NCBI GenBank assembly: GCA_030824495.1
Contig: JAVBXP010000028.1
Location: 23,413 to 87,412, forward strand
DNA length: 64,000 nucleotides
Direction of reading: 5' to 3'
DNA from: a bacterium
GTDB lineage: Bacteria; Pseudomonadota; Alphaproteobacteria; Caulobacterales; Caulobacteraceae
Under the pieces are notes generated by a model, which saw nothing but the letters and a program-made list of their open reading frames with translations, did no database searches and was not told where the DNA came from. Of the stretch, positions 53,938 through 62,532 are shown piece after piece (positions within the stretch are counted from its first letter, which is position 1; each line of letters starts with the position of its first letter). A program made the translations under genes and the position numbers.

Positions 53938-55578
53938 CTAATTTGCGCCTTCAAGCATCCGGCGCGCGATGACCTGGGCTTGAATTTCGCCCGCGCCCTC
54001 GAAGATGTTCAGGATCCGGGCGTCGGCCAGAACGCGACTTACCGGCTGCTCGACCGCAAAGCCCGTCCCGCCGTGGATCTGGACAGCATTGTCGGCGCAG
54101 GCCCAGGCGACGCGTGCGGCGACCAGCTTGGCCATGCCGGCTTCAAGGTCGCAGCGACGCCCCTCATCCTTCGTGGCGGCCGCGAACCAGGCCAGGCGGC
54201 GAGCGCCGAGGATCTCGGCCGCCATATAGGCGAGTTTGTTGGCCACCCGGGGGAAGTCGGCGATCGATTGGCCGAACTGGCGGCGGGCGAGCGCGTAGTC
54301 GAGGGCGAGGTCGAGGGCCGATTGAGCGACGCCGATGGCCCGCGCCGCGGTTTGGATCCGGGCGCTCTCGAAGGTGGCCATCAGTTGAGAGAAGCCCTGG
54401 CCCTCCTGGCCCCCGAGCAGGTTGGCGTGCGGGACAGAGAAGCCGTCGAAGGCGATCTCGTACTCCTTCATGCCGCGATAGCCGATCACCCCGATCTCGC
54501 CGCCGTCCATCCCCTCCGCCGGGAAGGGCGCGTCCACCGTTCCGCGCGGCTTCTCAGCCAGGAACATCGAAAGTCCGCGATGGTCCTTCGAGCCTGAATC
54601 GGTCCGCACCAGCAGCGTCATCAGGTCGGCGCGGGCGGCGTGGGTGATCCAGGTCTTGGCGCCGGTCACCCGCCAGGCATCGCCGTCGCGAACGGCGCGT
54701 GTGCGCAGCGAGCCGAGGTCGGATCCGGCTTCCGGCTCGGTGAAGACGGCGGTTGGGATGATCTGGCCCGAGGCGATGGCGGGCAGGAAGCGCTGCTTCT
54801 GCTCATCGGTGCCGTGGGCCAGGATCAGTTCGGCCGCGATCTCCGAGCGGGTGCCGAGCGAGCCGGTTCCGATCCAGCCGCGAGACAGCGCCTCGGACAC
54901 CACGCACATCGCCACCTTGCCTAGACCCGATCCACCGTAGGCCTCGGGGGCGGTCAGGCCGAAAACGCCGAGCTGCGCCAACTCTTCGATAAGCGGCAGG
55001 GGGATGAGCTCGTCGCGCAGATGCCAGCCATGGGCGTGCGGCGATATCTTTTCGTTGGTGAAGGCGTGGAACTGATCGCGGACCTGTTCCAAGGTTTCGT
55101 CGAGGCCGCTGGCCTCCAGCGAGGGGCGGCCGCGCGCGGCTTCGAGCAGCGCGACGATCCTGGTTTTCACCCCCTGTGATGCGCCCGGCCGCAGGCGTTC
55201 GATGAGCGGCGCAAGGTCGCCGGCGTCCAGGCCAAGATCTCCCGGGCGGAAGGTCTCGCCCTGGTTCATCGGCACGCCGCCGGCCAGTTGGCTGAGGTAT
55301 TCGAAGGCGAGCAGTTGCGCGGGCAGGGCCTCGGCCTCCCCCAGCCGGCCCTCGGCGTCCAGCGCCTTGGCCCAGGCCTCCGTCTGGCGAAGGGTCTCGG
55401 CATAGGACGCCGCCCAGGCCAGGCCGTGGGCGACATGCTGCTCGGCGTCGAGCGCGCGCCGGTCGAGGCGGCCCTCGGGGCTGACGCGGGTCATGGTCGC
55501 CTGCTTCATCCGGGCGACAAGGTCTTCGGCGGCGTCGGCGGCCTCGGCGAGGCGGGCGGGCAGGTCCTGCAAGATCAT
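53938..55578 (-). CDS. mcd: (2S)-methylsuccinyl-CoA dehydrogenase
   Basis: Mcd oxidises methylsuccinyl-CoA to mesaconyl-CoA in the ethylmalonyl-CoA pathway, which replaces the glyoxylate shunt for acetate assimilation. It is an acyl-CoA dehydrogenase with an extra N-terminal helical domain of about 150 residues, and this 546-residue protein has that layout. The N-terminal part includes LDAEQHVAHGLAWAASYAET and GGVPMNQGETFRPGDLGL. The core has DQFHAFTNEKISPHAHGWHLRDELIPL, AVFTEPEAGSDLGS, TGAKTWITHAARADL and QIHGGTGFAVEQPV. Electrons would go to EtfAB nearby. Confidence 0.9.
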   Translation of the reverse strand: MILQDLPARLAEAADAAEDLVARMKQATMTRVSPEGRLDRRALDAEQHVAHGLAWAASYAETLRQTEAWAKALDAEGRLGEAEALPAQLLAFEYLSQLAGGVPMNQGETFRPGDLGLDAGDLAPLIERLRPGASQGVKTRIVALLEAARGRPSLEASGLDETLEQVRDQFHAFTNEKISPHAHGWHLRDELIPLPLIEELAQLGVFGLTAPEAYGGSGLGKVAMCVVSEALSRGWIGTGSLGTRSEIAAELILAHGTDEQKQRFLPAIASGQIIPTAVFTEPEAGSDLGSLRTRAVRDGDAWRVTGAKTWITHAARADLMTLLVRTDSGSKDHRGLSMFLAEKPRGTVDAPFPAEGMDGGEIGVIGYRGMKEYEIAFDGFSVPHANLLGGQEGQGFSQLMATFESARIQTAARAIGVAQSALDLALDYALARRQFGQSIADFPRVANKLAYMAAEILGARRLAWFAAATKDEGRRCDLEAGMAKLVAARVAWACADNAVQIHGGTGFAVEQPVSRVLADARILNIFEGAGEIQAQVIARRMLEGAN

Positions 55579-55654
55579 CCGCCGACTATAGGCGAAGCTT
55601 GTCGCCCGTCACGCCGGCCTGTAGGCCTCGAGAAAAGAGAAATGGGAGCAGGCC

Positions 55655-56287
55655 ATGATCGTCGTTCATCACCTCAACGACTCGCGCTCGCAGCGCATCC
55701 TTTGGCTGCTGGAGGAGCTGAAGCTTCCCTACGAGATCAAATCCTATCAGCGCGACGCGACGACGCGGCTGGCGCCGCCGGAGCTGAAGGCGGTGCATCC
55801 GCTCGGCAAGTCGCCCGTGGTCACCGAGGGCGCGGCGACGGTCATCGAGTCCGGCGCGATCATCGATTACGTCCTGCGCCATCACGGCGCGGGCGGGCTG
55901 GCTCCGGCCGTCGATACGCCCGAATACGACACCTACCAGCAGTGGCTGCACTACGCCGAGGGCTCGGCCATGCTGCCGCTGATGCTGTTCATGTATGTCG
56001 GCCGCCTGGGCGAGGCCGGCGCGCCGCTGCACCCGCGCATCGAGAGCGAGATCGCCAACCACCTTGGCTATGTCGAGAGCGTGCTGGAAGGCCGCGATTA
56101 TCTGATGGGCTCGGAACTGTCGGCCGCCGATATCCAGATGAGCTTCGTCGGCGAGGTGGTCGGCGCTTTCGGCCGCTACGCCGCCTATCCGAACATCGCC
56201 GCCTGGGTGAAGCGCTTCCAAGACCGCCCAGCCTACCGCGCGGCGCTCGCCAAGGGCGGCCCCTACAACATGGGTCCGAAGGACTAG
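55655..56287 (+). CDS. Glutathione S-transferase family protein
   Basis: The 210-residue protein has the thioredoxin-like N-terminal domain (MIVVHHLNDSRSQRILWLLEELKLPYEI) with a Ser/Arg-type active-site segment NDSRSQR, the cis-proline VHPLGKSPVV and the glutathione-binding ESGAIIDYVL, then a helical C-terminal domain ending FQDRPAYRAALAKGG. It resembles plasmid-borne or Gtt1-type GSTs. The substrate is unknown. A GAGAAAAGAGAAATGGGAGCAGG lies before the ATG and gives a clear ribosome site. Confidence 0.88.
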   Translation: MIVVHHLNDSRSQRILWLLEELKLPYEIKSYQRDATTRLAPPELKAVHPLGKSPVVTEGAATVIESGAIIDYVLRHHGAGGLAPAVDTPEYDTYQQWLHYAEGSAMLPLMLFMYVGRLGEAGAPLHPRIESEIANHLGYVESVLEGRDYLMGSELSAADIQMSFVGEVVGAFGRYAAYPNIAAWVKRFQDRPAYRAALAKGGPYNMGPKD

Positions 56288-56310
56288 GCGGGCCGGGAAC
56301 CTATTCTACT

Positions 56311-56331
56311 CCTCTCCCCGCTGGGGAGAGG
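56311..56331. repeat. CTCTCCCC hairpin
   Basis: CCTCTCCCC, loop GCT and GGGGAGAGG form a perfect 9-bp stem, followed by TCGGGTGAGGGG as in the 17777 element. It lies between the convergent GST and hydrolase genes and may end both transcripts. Confidence 0.7.
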
Positions 56332-56359
56332 TCGGGTGAGGGGCCTTCGTTGAGCCGCC

Positions 56360-57142
56360 CTACCGTGCCCAGGGATCGTCTAGCACCCCGTCGATGAAGT
56401 CGAACACGGCGGCCTTGGTGAGGGCGTGCGGTATGGCCGAGAAGTGGTCGCAGCCGGGGATGATGACGCCATGGCCGTGGGCGAACGCCTTGGCCAGGAC
56501 TTCCGGATCGCCATTGGTTTCGCGCTGGCCAGCCACCGCCAGCACCGGCATCGGCAGGGTCGCGAAGCTGTCGGTGTCGAGGGGCGGATTTTCCACCTGG
56601 ACGAAGGCGGCCAGCGCCTGGCGGTCCTCGCCCTGTTCGTCGGCGAATTGGCGGAAGCTGCGCAGGAAGGGCTCGGTGATGCTTTCCGGATCCTCGGCCA
56701 GCATCGCCTGGGCCATCACGTCACCGCGCGCGGAGGGGCGCTCGCTCAGCATCTTGTCGCCGACCCCGCCCAGGATGAGGTTGGAAAACCTGTCAGGGGC
56801 GGCCAGCGCCGCGGCTGAGGCGACCCGCGCGCCCATGGAATAGCCGAACAGATCGACGCGGTTGATCCCCAGGTGGTCGATCAACTCCACCACGTCGCGG
56901 GCCAGGTTCTCACGGCGATAGGCTTGCGGCTCATGCGGCTTTGCGCTCTGGCCGTGGCCGCGTTGGTCCAGCGCGATGACCCGGAACCGCCGCCGCTCCA
57001 GCGCCGCGTACCATCCGGTGCGCTTCCAGCCTTCGTTGCGGTTCGACGCAAAGCCGTGAACCAGCAGGATCGCCCGCTCATAGCCCTCCGCCGCGATGTC
57101 GTCATAGCTGACCGAGAGGCCGTCGCTGGTCGTGAAGTCCAT
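56360..57142 (-). CDS. Alpha/beta hydrolase
   Basis: The 260-residue protein has the hydrolase fold with ILLVHGFASNRNEGW for the oxyanion region, DQRGHGQSAKP, the nucleophile elbow GYSMGARVAS (Ser near residue 102) and the C-terminal His in PGCDHFSAIPHA. The acid would be a mid-domain Asp. GGGGACACC precedes the ATG at 57142; longer in-frame sequence overlaps the Rieske gene and is rejected. It is the last gene of the clpP / GH13 / Rieske / hydrolase operon, 11 bases after the Rieske stop. The substrate is unknown. Confidence 0.87.
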   Translation of the reverse strand: MDFTTSDGLSVSYDDIAAEGYERAILLVHGFASNRNEGWKRTGWYAALERRRFRVIALDQRGHGQSAKPHEPQAYRRENLARDVVELIDHLGINRVDLFGYSMGARVASAAALAAPDRFSNLILGGVGDKMLSERPSARGDVMAQAMLAEDPESITEPFLRSFRQFADEQGEDRQALAAFVQVENPPLDTDSFATLPMPVLAVAGQRETNGDPEVLAKAFAHGHGVIIPGCDHFSAIPHALTKAAVFDFIDGVLDDPWAR

Positions 57143-57153
57143 GGTGTCCCCGC

Positions 57154-58260
57154 CTAGCTGCGCCAACGCAGGGTGGCGGCTTCCACCGGATTTGCAAAGG
57201 GCCGACCGGCCTGACGGCTGGCGGTCCATTCGCGCTTGAGCTGCTGGTACCACTTGGCCTGGCGATCGGCGTCGTCGATCCAGAGCAGGGCCGGATCGTA
57301 GCGCAGGCCCTCGTTCTGCAGGTTCACCATGTCGCCGTCCTGGCGCAGGAAGGCCCGCGCGCCGGCGGCGATGAACGGCTTCAGGAACAGGAACGCCGGG
57401 TGATCGGACCAGACGATCTGGGTGATCTTGGTCTTGGTCTCGTTGATTGGCGTCAGGCAGGTCAGCGACAGCACCTGGCGTTGGCCGACCGTCACGTGCT
57501 CCCAGCGCATGCCGGGAATGCGGAAGGTGATCTCGGTCAGCGGCTCGCCGCCGAGTACGGCGTAGGCGCGGCTGTTCTTCGACGGTTCATGGCGGACCAT
57601 GGCGAAGCCCTGCTCGCGCGGTTCGAACTTCTTGGCCTTCTCGTGCTGGCTCTTGGCCGAGCGCCACCACCATTGCTGATGCACATAGGGGCCGTGCGCC
57701 GGATCCATCAGACCCACCACCGCGTGGTCGATATGGGCGTCGAACTCCATGCGGTCGACCAGCTTGGGGCCGCCGCCGACCACGCCGGGAAACACTGGCG
57801 GCGGCTCGGAGGGCTCGCCCGTGAAGCGGGGATCGGAGCTGATCCAGACGAACACCAAGCCCTGGCTCTCGGCGGCCGGATAGTTGCGGACCCGGATGCG
57901 GCTGACGTCCATGGCCTGGTCGTCGACCAGCGAGGGGATGGCGGCGCAGGCGCCGTCGGTCCGGAACCGCCAGCCGTGATAGGGGCATTCGACGCTTTCG
58001 GCGCCATCGGCTTCCCGCGTCAGCTTGCCGGCCGATAGCGGCGCGGCGCGATGCGGGCAGATGTCCTTCAACGCATAGACCTTGCCGGCCCGGTCGCGGC
58101 CCAGCAGCACCGGTTCGCCCAGCAGCTCGTAGCGCTGCAGCTTGCCGGCCTTCAGGTCGCTGGAAAGCGCCGCGAAGTACCAGATGTCGTTCAGGAACCC
58201 GCGGCCGAACTTGATGTCGGCAGTGGGGGTGCGGGCTTGCTTTGTTTCGCCGTCGGCCAT
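57154..58260 (-). CDS. Rieske [2Fe-2S] aromatic-ring-type oxygenase, alpha subunit
   Basis: The 368-residue protein has the Rieske ligands CPHRAAPL (Cys68, His70) and CPYHGW (Cys92, His95). Its C-terminal catalytic domain has DAHIDHAVVGLMDPAHGPYVH, which supplies the mononuclear-iron His pair and the bridging Asp. It belongs to the group with vanillate O-demethylase and steroid monooxygenases and needs a reductase that is not adjacent. It sits between GH13 (17 bases) and an alpha/beta hydrolase (11 bases); the hydrolase could process its product, but the substrate is unknown. Confidence 0.88.
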   Translation of the reverse strand: MADGETKQARTPTADIKFGRGFLNDIWYFAALSSDLKAGKLQRYELLGEPVLLGRDRAGKVYALKDICPHRAAPLSAGKLTREADGAESVECPYHGWRFRTDGACAAIPSLVDDQAMDVSRIRVRNYPAAESQGLVFVWISSDPRFTGEPSEPPPVFPGVVGGGPKLVDRMEFDAHIDHAVVGLMDPAHGPYVHQQWWWRSAKSQHEKAKKFEPREQGFAMVRHEPSKNSRAYAVLGGEPLTEITFRIPGMRWEHVTVGQRQVLSLTCLTPINETKTKITQIVWSDHPAFLFLKPFIAAGARAFLRQDGDMVNLQNEGLRYDPALLWIDDADRQAKWYQQLKREWTASRQAGRPFANPVEAATLRWRS

Positions 58261-58277
58261 GGGCCTCTTCTAGCGCG

Positions 58278-59891
58278 TCAGGCGAGCCGCAGGAACCGGG
58301 CGGCGTGAGGTCCTAGGTGCAGGGCCGCGCCGTCGAGCTTCGCCTCGCCAGTCGAGGGCGCGAGGAGTTCGCCGCCGGCCAGCCGCTCGTCGCCGAAGAT
58401 GGCCGGGGCGGCGCTCATATTGAATACGCAGGCGATGCGCTCTGCGCCCTCGTAGCGGATGAAGGCCAGCACCGGCTCGGGCGTGGTGATCATCTCGATC
58501 TCGCCGGTGGTCAGCGCCGGCGTAGCCTTACGCAGAGCGATCAGCGCTCGCGAGAAGGCGAGGGTGGAGTTCGGATCGCCGTCCTGGCTCGCCGCCGACA
58601 GGCCCGCGTGCTCCGGCGCGGTGGGCAGCCAGGGCTTGGCGGTCGAGAACCCGAGATTGGCGCTCTCGGTCCAGGGCATCGGCGTGCGCGAGCCGTCGCG
58701 GCCCTTCGAGATCGGCCAATAGAGATCGCCGACCGGATCGCGGATTTCCTCGCGGGTCAGGCTGCGGGCTTCGGGCAGGCCCAATTCCTCGCCCTGATAG
58801 AGCAGGGTGGTGCCCTTCAGGCTGAGCAGCAGGGCCAGCATTAGCCGGGCGACCTCCTCGCCGCCGCCGAACCGGCTGGCGGTGCGCGGGATATCGTGGT
58901 TGCAGAACGAAATGCAGGGCCAGTGGTCGGGGAAGCGCCCGAGTGTCTCGTAGTGCTCGCGGAAGACCTGGGCGGCCAGTTTGCGCGCGTGCAGCAGCAC
59001 GAAGGTGTAGGCCGAGTGCAGGCCCTCTTGCGGCGTGCAATAGGCGCCGCAGCGCTCCTCCTCCTCGGAAAACTCGCCGAACACGAACCGCTCGCCGCGG
59101 CCGGCGCTGTTGTGGGCGTCCACCCGGCGGCGGATCACGTCCAGCAGCGGGATGTTCTCGGGCAAGTTTGAGTCGTGCAGGTGGCGCTGCATCTCGCTGG
59201 CGTGGGACCAGTGGTGGCGGGTGCGCTCGGCCGGCGGCACGGCGGGATTGTCGGTCAGGGCGTCGTCGTGGAGGAAGGTGCCGGCGACATCGAGCCGGAA
59301 GCCGTCGATCCCCTTGGCCAGCCAGAAGTCGAGCACCTTCAGCGCCGCCTCCTGGGCGTCCGCCTGACGCCAGTTCAGCTTGGGCTGCTGGCGCAGGAAT
59401 TTGTGGTGATAGTGCTGGCGGCGCGCGGGTTGGTAGGCCCAGGCCGGGCCGCCGAACACCGACAGCCAGTTGTTCGGCGCCGTCCCATCGACGGCCGGAT
59501 CGGCCCAAACGTACCAGTCGGCCTTCTCGCCATCGGCGCCGCCATCGCGACTCTGCGCGAACCAGGCGTGTTCGTCGGAGGTGTGGGCCAGCACCTCGTC
59601 CAGCATGACCTTCAGGCCGCGCGCATGGGCGGCGGCCACCAGGGCCTCCAGATCGGCCATCGTCCCGTAGTCGGGATGGACGCCCTCATAGTCGGAGATG
59701 TCGTAGCCCCAGTCGCGGTTGGGCGAGGGGTGGACAGGCGAGAGCCAGATGGCGTCGACGCCCAGGCTCTCGATGTAGTCCAGTTTTGCCAGGACGCCGT
59801 TCAGGTCGCCGTGGCCGTCGCCGTCCGAGTCGAAAAAGCTGCGGACATAGACGTGGTAGACGACCGCGCCCTTCCACCAGGGCGCGGCCAT
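58278..59891 (-). CDS. GH13 family alpha-glucosidase-like enzyme
   Basis: The 537-residue protein is a glycoside hydrolase family 13 (beta/alpha)8 barrel: YHVYVRSFFDSDGDGHGDLNG at the N-terminus, GIDGFRLDVAGTF with nucleophile Asp201, GEFSEEEE with acid/base Glu273 and CNHDIPR with Asp333. It resembles oligo-1,6-glucosidase, alpha-glucosidase or trehalose-type enzymes. Region I reads LDEVLAHTS, with Ala where Asn is usual. It has no signal peptide, so it acts in the cytoplasm. AAGGTG precedes the ATG, which lies four bases after the clpP stop. Confidence 0.88.
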   Translation of the reverse strand: MAAPWWKGAVVYHVYVRSFFDSDGDGHGDLNGVLAKLDYIESLGVDAIWLSPVHPSPNRDWGYDISDYEGVHPDYGTMADLEALVAAAHARGLKVMLDEVLAHTSDEHAWFAQSRDGGADGEKADWYVWADPAVDGTAPNNWLSVFGGPAWAYQPARRQHYHHKFLRQQPKLNWRQADAQEAALKVLDFWLAKGIDGFRLDVAGTFLHDDALTDNPAVPPAERTRHHWSHASEMQRHLHDSNLPENIPLLDVIRRRVDAHNSAGRGERFVFGEFSEEEERCGAYCTPQEGLHSAYTFVLLHARKLAAQVFREHYETLGRFPDHWPCISFCNHDIPRTASRFGGGEEVARLMLALLLSLKGTTLLYQGEELGLPEARSLTREEIRDPVGDLYWPISKGRDGSRTPMPWTESANLGFSTAKPWLPTAPEHAGLSAASQDGDPNSTLAFSRALIALRKATPALTTGEIEMITTPEPVLAFIRYEGAERIACVFNMSAAPAIFGDERLAGGELLAPSTGEAKLDGAALHLGPHAARFLRLA

Positions 59892-59895
59892 CACC

Positions 59896-60507
59896 TTAGG
59901 CCTCGGTGGCGTTGTTGATGATCTTGGAGACCAGGCCGTACTCGACGGCGGCCTCGGCCCCCATCCAGAAGTTACGCTGGGTGTCCTTGACGATCTTGTC
60001 GTAGGGCTGGCCGGTTTCCTTGGCGATCATGCGGTTGACGCGCTCGCGCATCTTCACGATCTCCTCGGCCTCGATCTGGATGTCCGAGGCTTGGCCGCGC
60101 ACGCCGCCCATGGGCTGGTGCAGCAGGAAGCGGGTGTTGGGCAGGCAGAAGCGGTTTTCCTTCTGGGCGCCCAGGAAGATCGAGGCGCCGGCGCTGGCGA
60201 CCCAACCGGTCCCGATCACCTTCACCTGCGGACCGCAGTAGCGGATCATGTCGTGGATGGTGTCGCCGCTCTCGACGTGGCCGCCGGGAGAATTGATCAC
60301 GACCTTGATGGGTTTGTCGCTCTCGGCCGAGAGCGCCAGGAGCTGGGCGGTGACCCGCTCGGCCAGGCGCATATCGATTTCGCCGAACACCAGCACGGTG
60401 CGCGACTTGAACAACGCATTCTGGACGGGCCCAGACGTCATAGGCATGTCGGGCTTGCGGGCGTTCTCGTCGCCGTCGTCGTCTTCGTCCAGGCGCCAGT
60501 TACGCAT
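59896..60507 (-). CDS. clpP: ClpP-family serine protease paralogue with altered catalytic Asp
   Basis: The 203-residue protein has the ClpP fold: SRTVLVFGEIDMRLAERV, VINSPGGHVESGDTIHDMI, the nucleophile Ser105 in GWVASAGASIFLGA and His130 in RFLLHQPMGG. The catalytic Asp of canonical ClpP (TERDRF in E. coli) aligns with Asn179 in DTQRNFW, so the triad reads Ser-His-Asn. This suggests a second, divergent ClpP. No clpX or other partner adjoins. GGAG lies before the ATG at 60507. It leads a four-gene operon with GH13, Rieske and hydrolase genes. Confidence 0.85.
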   Translation of the reverse strand: MRNWRLDEDDDGDENARKPDMPMTSGPVQNALFKSRTVLVFGEIDMRLAERVTAQLLALSAESDKPIKVVINSPGGHVESGDTIHDMIRYCGPQVKVIGTGWVASAGASIFLGAQKENRFCLPNTRFLLHQPMGGVRGQASDIQIEAEEIVKMRERVNRMIAKETGQPYDKIVKDTQRNFWMGAEAAVEYGLVSKIINNATEA

Positions 60508-60653
60508 AGGGGAGGTCTCCAATTCGATAGGACTGGAACGTGCGATGCGCAGCGCCAGTTCGCAAGTGCCAGAGCGCCCTGCGCGGGCCGTTATTACTCA
60601 AGCCGCGGGGGTTTAGGTGATTTTCTCTGACGAGAAGGTTTCCGCCTGCCGCC

Positions 60654-61700
60654 TCAACGCAACTTGAGCGCCAGTATGACCAGCAGGGCCGAGACGCCCA
60701 AGTGCACCAGCATGAAGCGCACCAGGACCTGGGTGTTCGACCAGCCCAGCTCCTTGCGACAGTGGTCGTGAAGCGGAAACCGCACCCCGGCTAGGATCTT
60801 CAGCCCGAAGAAGCGCATCAGCGCGACCTTCACCAACCCGGTCGCGCCGTTGAGCAGGATCACCGAGCCGATCAGCAACAGGAACAGCGGGTTGTTGGTC
60901 GCGACCACCAGCATGCCGATGAGCAGGCCGATAGGCCGCGAGCCGGCGTCCCCCATCAGCACCAGGCTGGGCGTGGCGTTGTACCAGAGGTAGCCGCCGA
61001 TCGCCCCGACCATCAGGAAGGCCATGATCGCCCAGCTCGCCCCTTCGCGATTGGTGGGGATGTTCAGGTGCTGGGCGACGATCTCGTTGCCGATCACCGT
61101 GTAGAGCAGGCCGCCCAGCAGCAGGATGGCGGTGCCGGTCAGGCTGCCCGACACCCCGTCCACCCCGTCCGAGCAGTTGGTGGCGTTGATGGCGAGCCAG
61201 ATCACCCCCGTCGCCAACGGAATGGCGATCCAGGGGGCCAGGACGATGACGCCCTTCCAGCCTGGCAGCCAGATGGTGGCCGGGGCCAGGGCGTAGATCA
61301 CCATCGAGGCGCCCAGTGCGATGGCCAGATCCATCACCGCGAGCTGATATTCACTGAAGCCGCCGCGGCGGTCGTCGAGATAGCCGACGATCATCGCCGC
61401 CACCACGAACGGCAGAGTCAGCAGGCTGCGCGCGCCGAAGGGGACGAAGATCAGTGATGCGACGCAGAAGATGCTGACGAAGACCAGCCCCGCGCTGAGC
61501 GGTTTGCCGACGCTTTGATCAGCGTTCACTGCGAAGGCGCGGCCCCGGTCGGTAGGGAGCTTGGACCATACGCGCGGCAGGACGATCCAGGTGGTCAGGG
61601 CGCTGAAGGCGAAGCCGATGGCCGCGAGGAAAAAGAACGAGTCGAAGAGCCGCAGCGGACCCCACGCGTGGCCGAGAGTAGCGTAGATCCAATTCAGCAT
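60654..61700 (-). CDS. MraY/PNPT-family phospho-sugar transferase paralogue
   Basis: The 348-residue protein has about ten spans and the polyprenyl-phosphate transferase motifs: MIVGYLDDRRGGF with Asp109-Asp110, NATNCSDGVDG near 172-182, MGDAGSRPIG with Asp251 and FPLHDHCRKELGWSNTQVLVRF near 308. The last motif is HDH in place of the HHH of classical MraY. It resembles the MraY variants of some Firmicutes and may transfer phospho-MurNAc-pentapeptide or a related sugar to undecaprenyl phosphate. It lies alone, divergent from the extensin-family gene. A housekeeping mraY would be expected elsewhere. Confidence 0.8.
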   Translation of the reverse strand: MLNWIYATLGHAWGPLRLFDSFFFLAAIGFAFSALTTWIVLPRVWSKLPTDRGRAFAVNADQSVGKPLSAGLVFVSIFCVASLIFVPFGARSLLTLPFVVAAMIVGYLDDRRGGFSEYQLAVMDLAIALGASMVIYALAPATIWLPGWKGVIVLAPWIAIPLATGVIWLAINATNCSDGVDGVSGSLTGTAILLLGGLLYTVIGNEIVAQHLNIPTNREGASWAIMAFLMVGAIGGYLWYNATPSLVLMGDAGSRPIGLLIGMLVVATNNPLFLLLIGSVILLNGATGLVKVALMRFFGLKILAGVRFPLHDHCRKELGWSNTQVLVRFMLVHLGVSALLVILALKLR

Positions 61701-61791
61701 CGAGGCGAGGTCCGGCGCAGTGAGGTTAGGACGGGATTTCCACCAATCCCCGGCCGCTGTCCACTGAACCGAAGAGGCGTCTGACCGTTCG

Positions 61792-62529
61792 GTGCGCGTG
61801 GCCAAGGTTCCCGTTTCTTCTCCGCAAAACGTCTGGCTGGGCGCAGTCTGGACCACGCTGCTGGACGTCGCGCTCGTGGCGATTGCGATGCTTTGGTGGA
61901 TCGACGCCGCCGCCCCGCCGCAAGATTTGCCCTGGAAGCCGCTAAAGCTGGAGGATCCTCCAGGCCTGGCGACCGCGGCCAAGTTCGCGACCGCGGCGCA
62001 GGATCGCCGCCTGTGCCGGGCAATCCTGCGCGAAGGGGGCGTGCGTTTCACCGAAGTGGCCGAGCAGGTCGACGGCTCCTGCGCGCAACTCAACGCCGTG
62101 CGGCTGACGGGCGGCGTGACCCGTTTGTCGCCAGCGGCGCCGGCGATGACCTGCCCGCAGGCCCTGAGCTACACCTTCTGGGATCGGCATGCATTGCAGC
62201 CAGCCGCACGTCGGCTCCTGGGCCAGCCGGTGACCCAGGTCGATCACCTGGGGACCTATGCGTGCCGCAACATCTACAATCAGGCCGAGGGGCGGCGCAG
62301 CGAGCATGCCTTCGCCAACGCCCTGGATGTCGCCGGCTTTCGGACTGCCGACGGCAGGCGCCTGACCGTGCTGGGGGATTTCGAGCGTGGCGACGAGCGC
62401 GGGCAATTCTTGCGCGCGGCGAGGGACGGCGCCTGCGACTGGTTTCGCGCGACGCTCAGCCCCGACTACAACGCCGCCCACCGCGACCATCTGCACCTGG
62501 ACTTCGGTCGCTACCGAACCTGCCGCTGA
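61792..62529 (+). CDS. Extensin family protein
   Basis: The 245-residue product has a single N-terminal span (TTLLDVALVAIAMLWWID) and a domain matching the extensin-like C-terminal family, related to zinc D,D-peptidases of the MepA/VanY type. The metal-type signatures are SEHAFANALDVAGF near residue 181 and NAAHRDHLHLDFG near 227. Several cysteines (LCRAIL, GSCAQL, TYACRN and the end RTCR) suggest disulfides, so the domain is probably periplasmic. GTG at 61792 is one of two close starts. Divergent to the MraY paralogue, so a wall-related pairing is possible. Confidence 0.82.
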   Translation: MRVAKVPVSSPQNVWLGAVWTTLLDVALVAIAMLWWIDAAAPPQDLPWKPLKLEDPPGLATAAKFATAAQDRRLCRAILREGGVRFTEVAEQVDGSCAQLNAVRLTGGVTRLSPAAPAMTCPQALSYTFWDRHALQPAARRLLGQPVTQVDHLGTYACRNIYNQAEGRRSEHAFANALDVAGFRTADGRRLTVLGDFERGDERGQFLRAARDGACDWFRATLSPDYNAAHRDHLHLDFGRYRTCR

Positions 62530-62532
62530 GCG

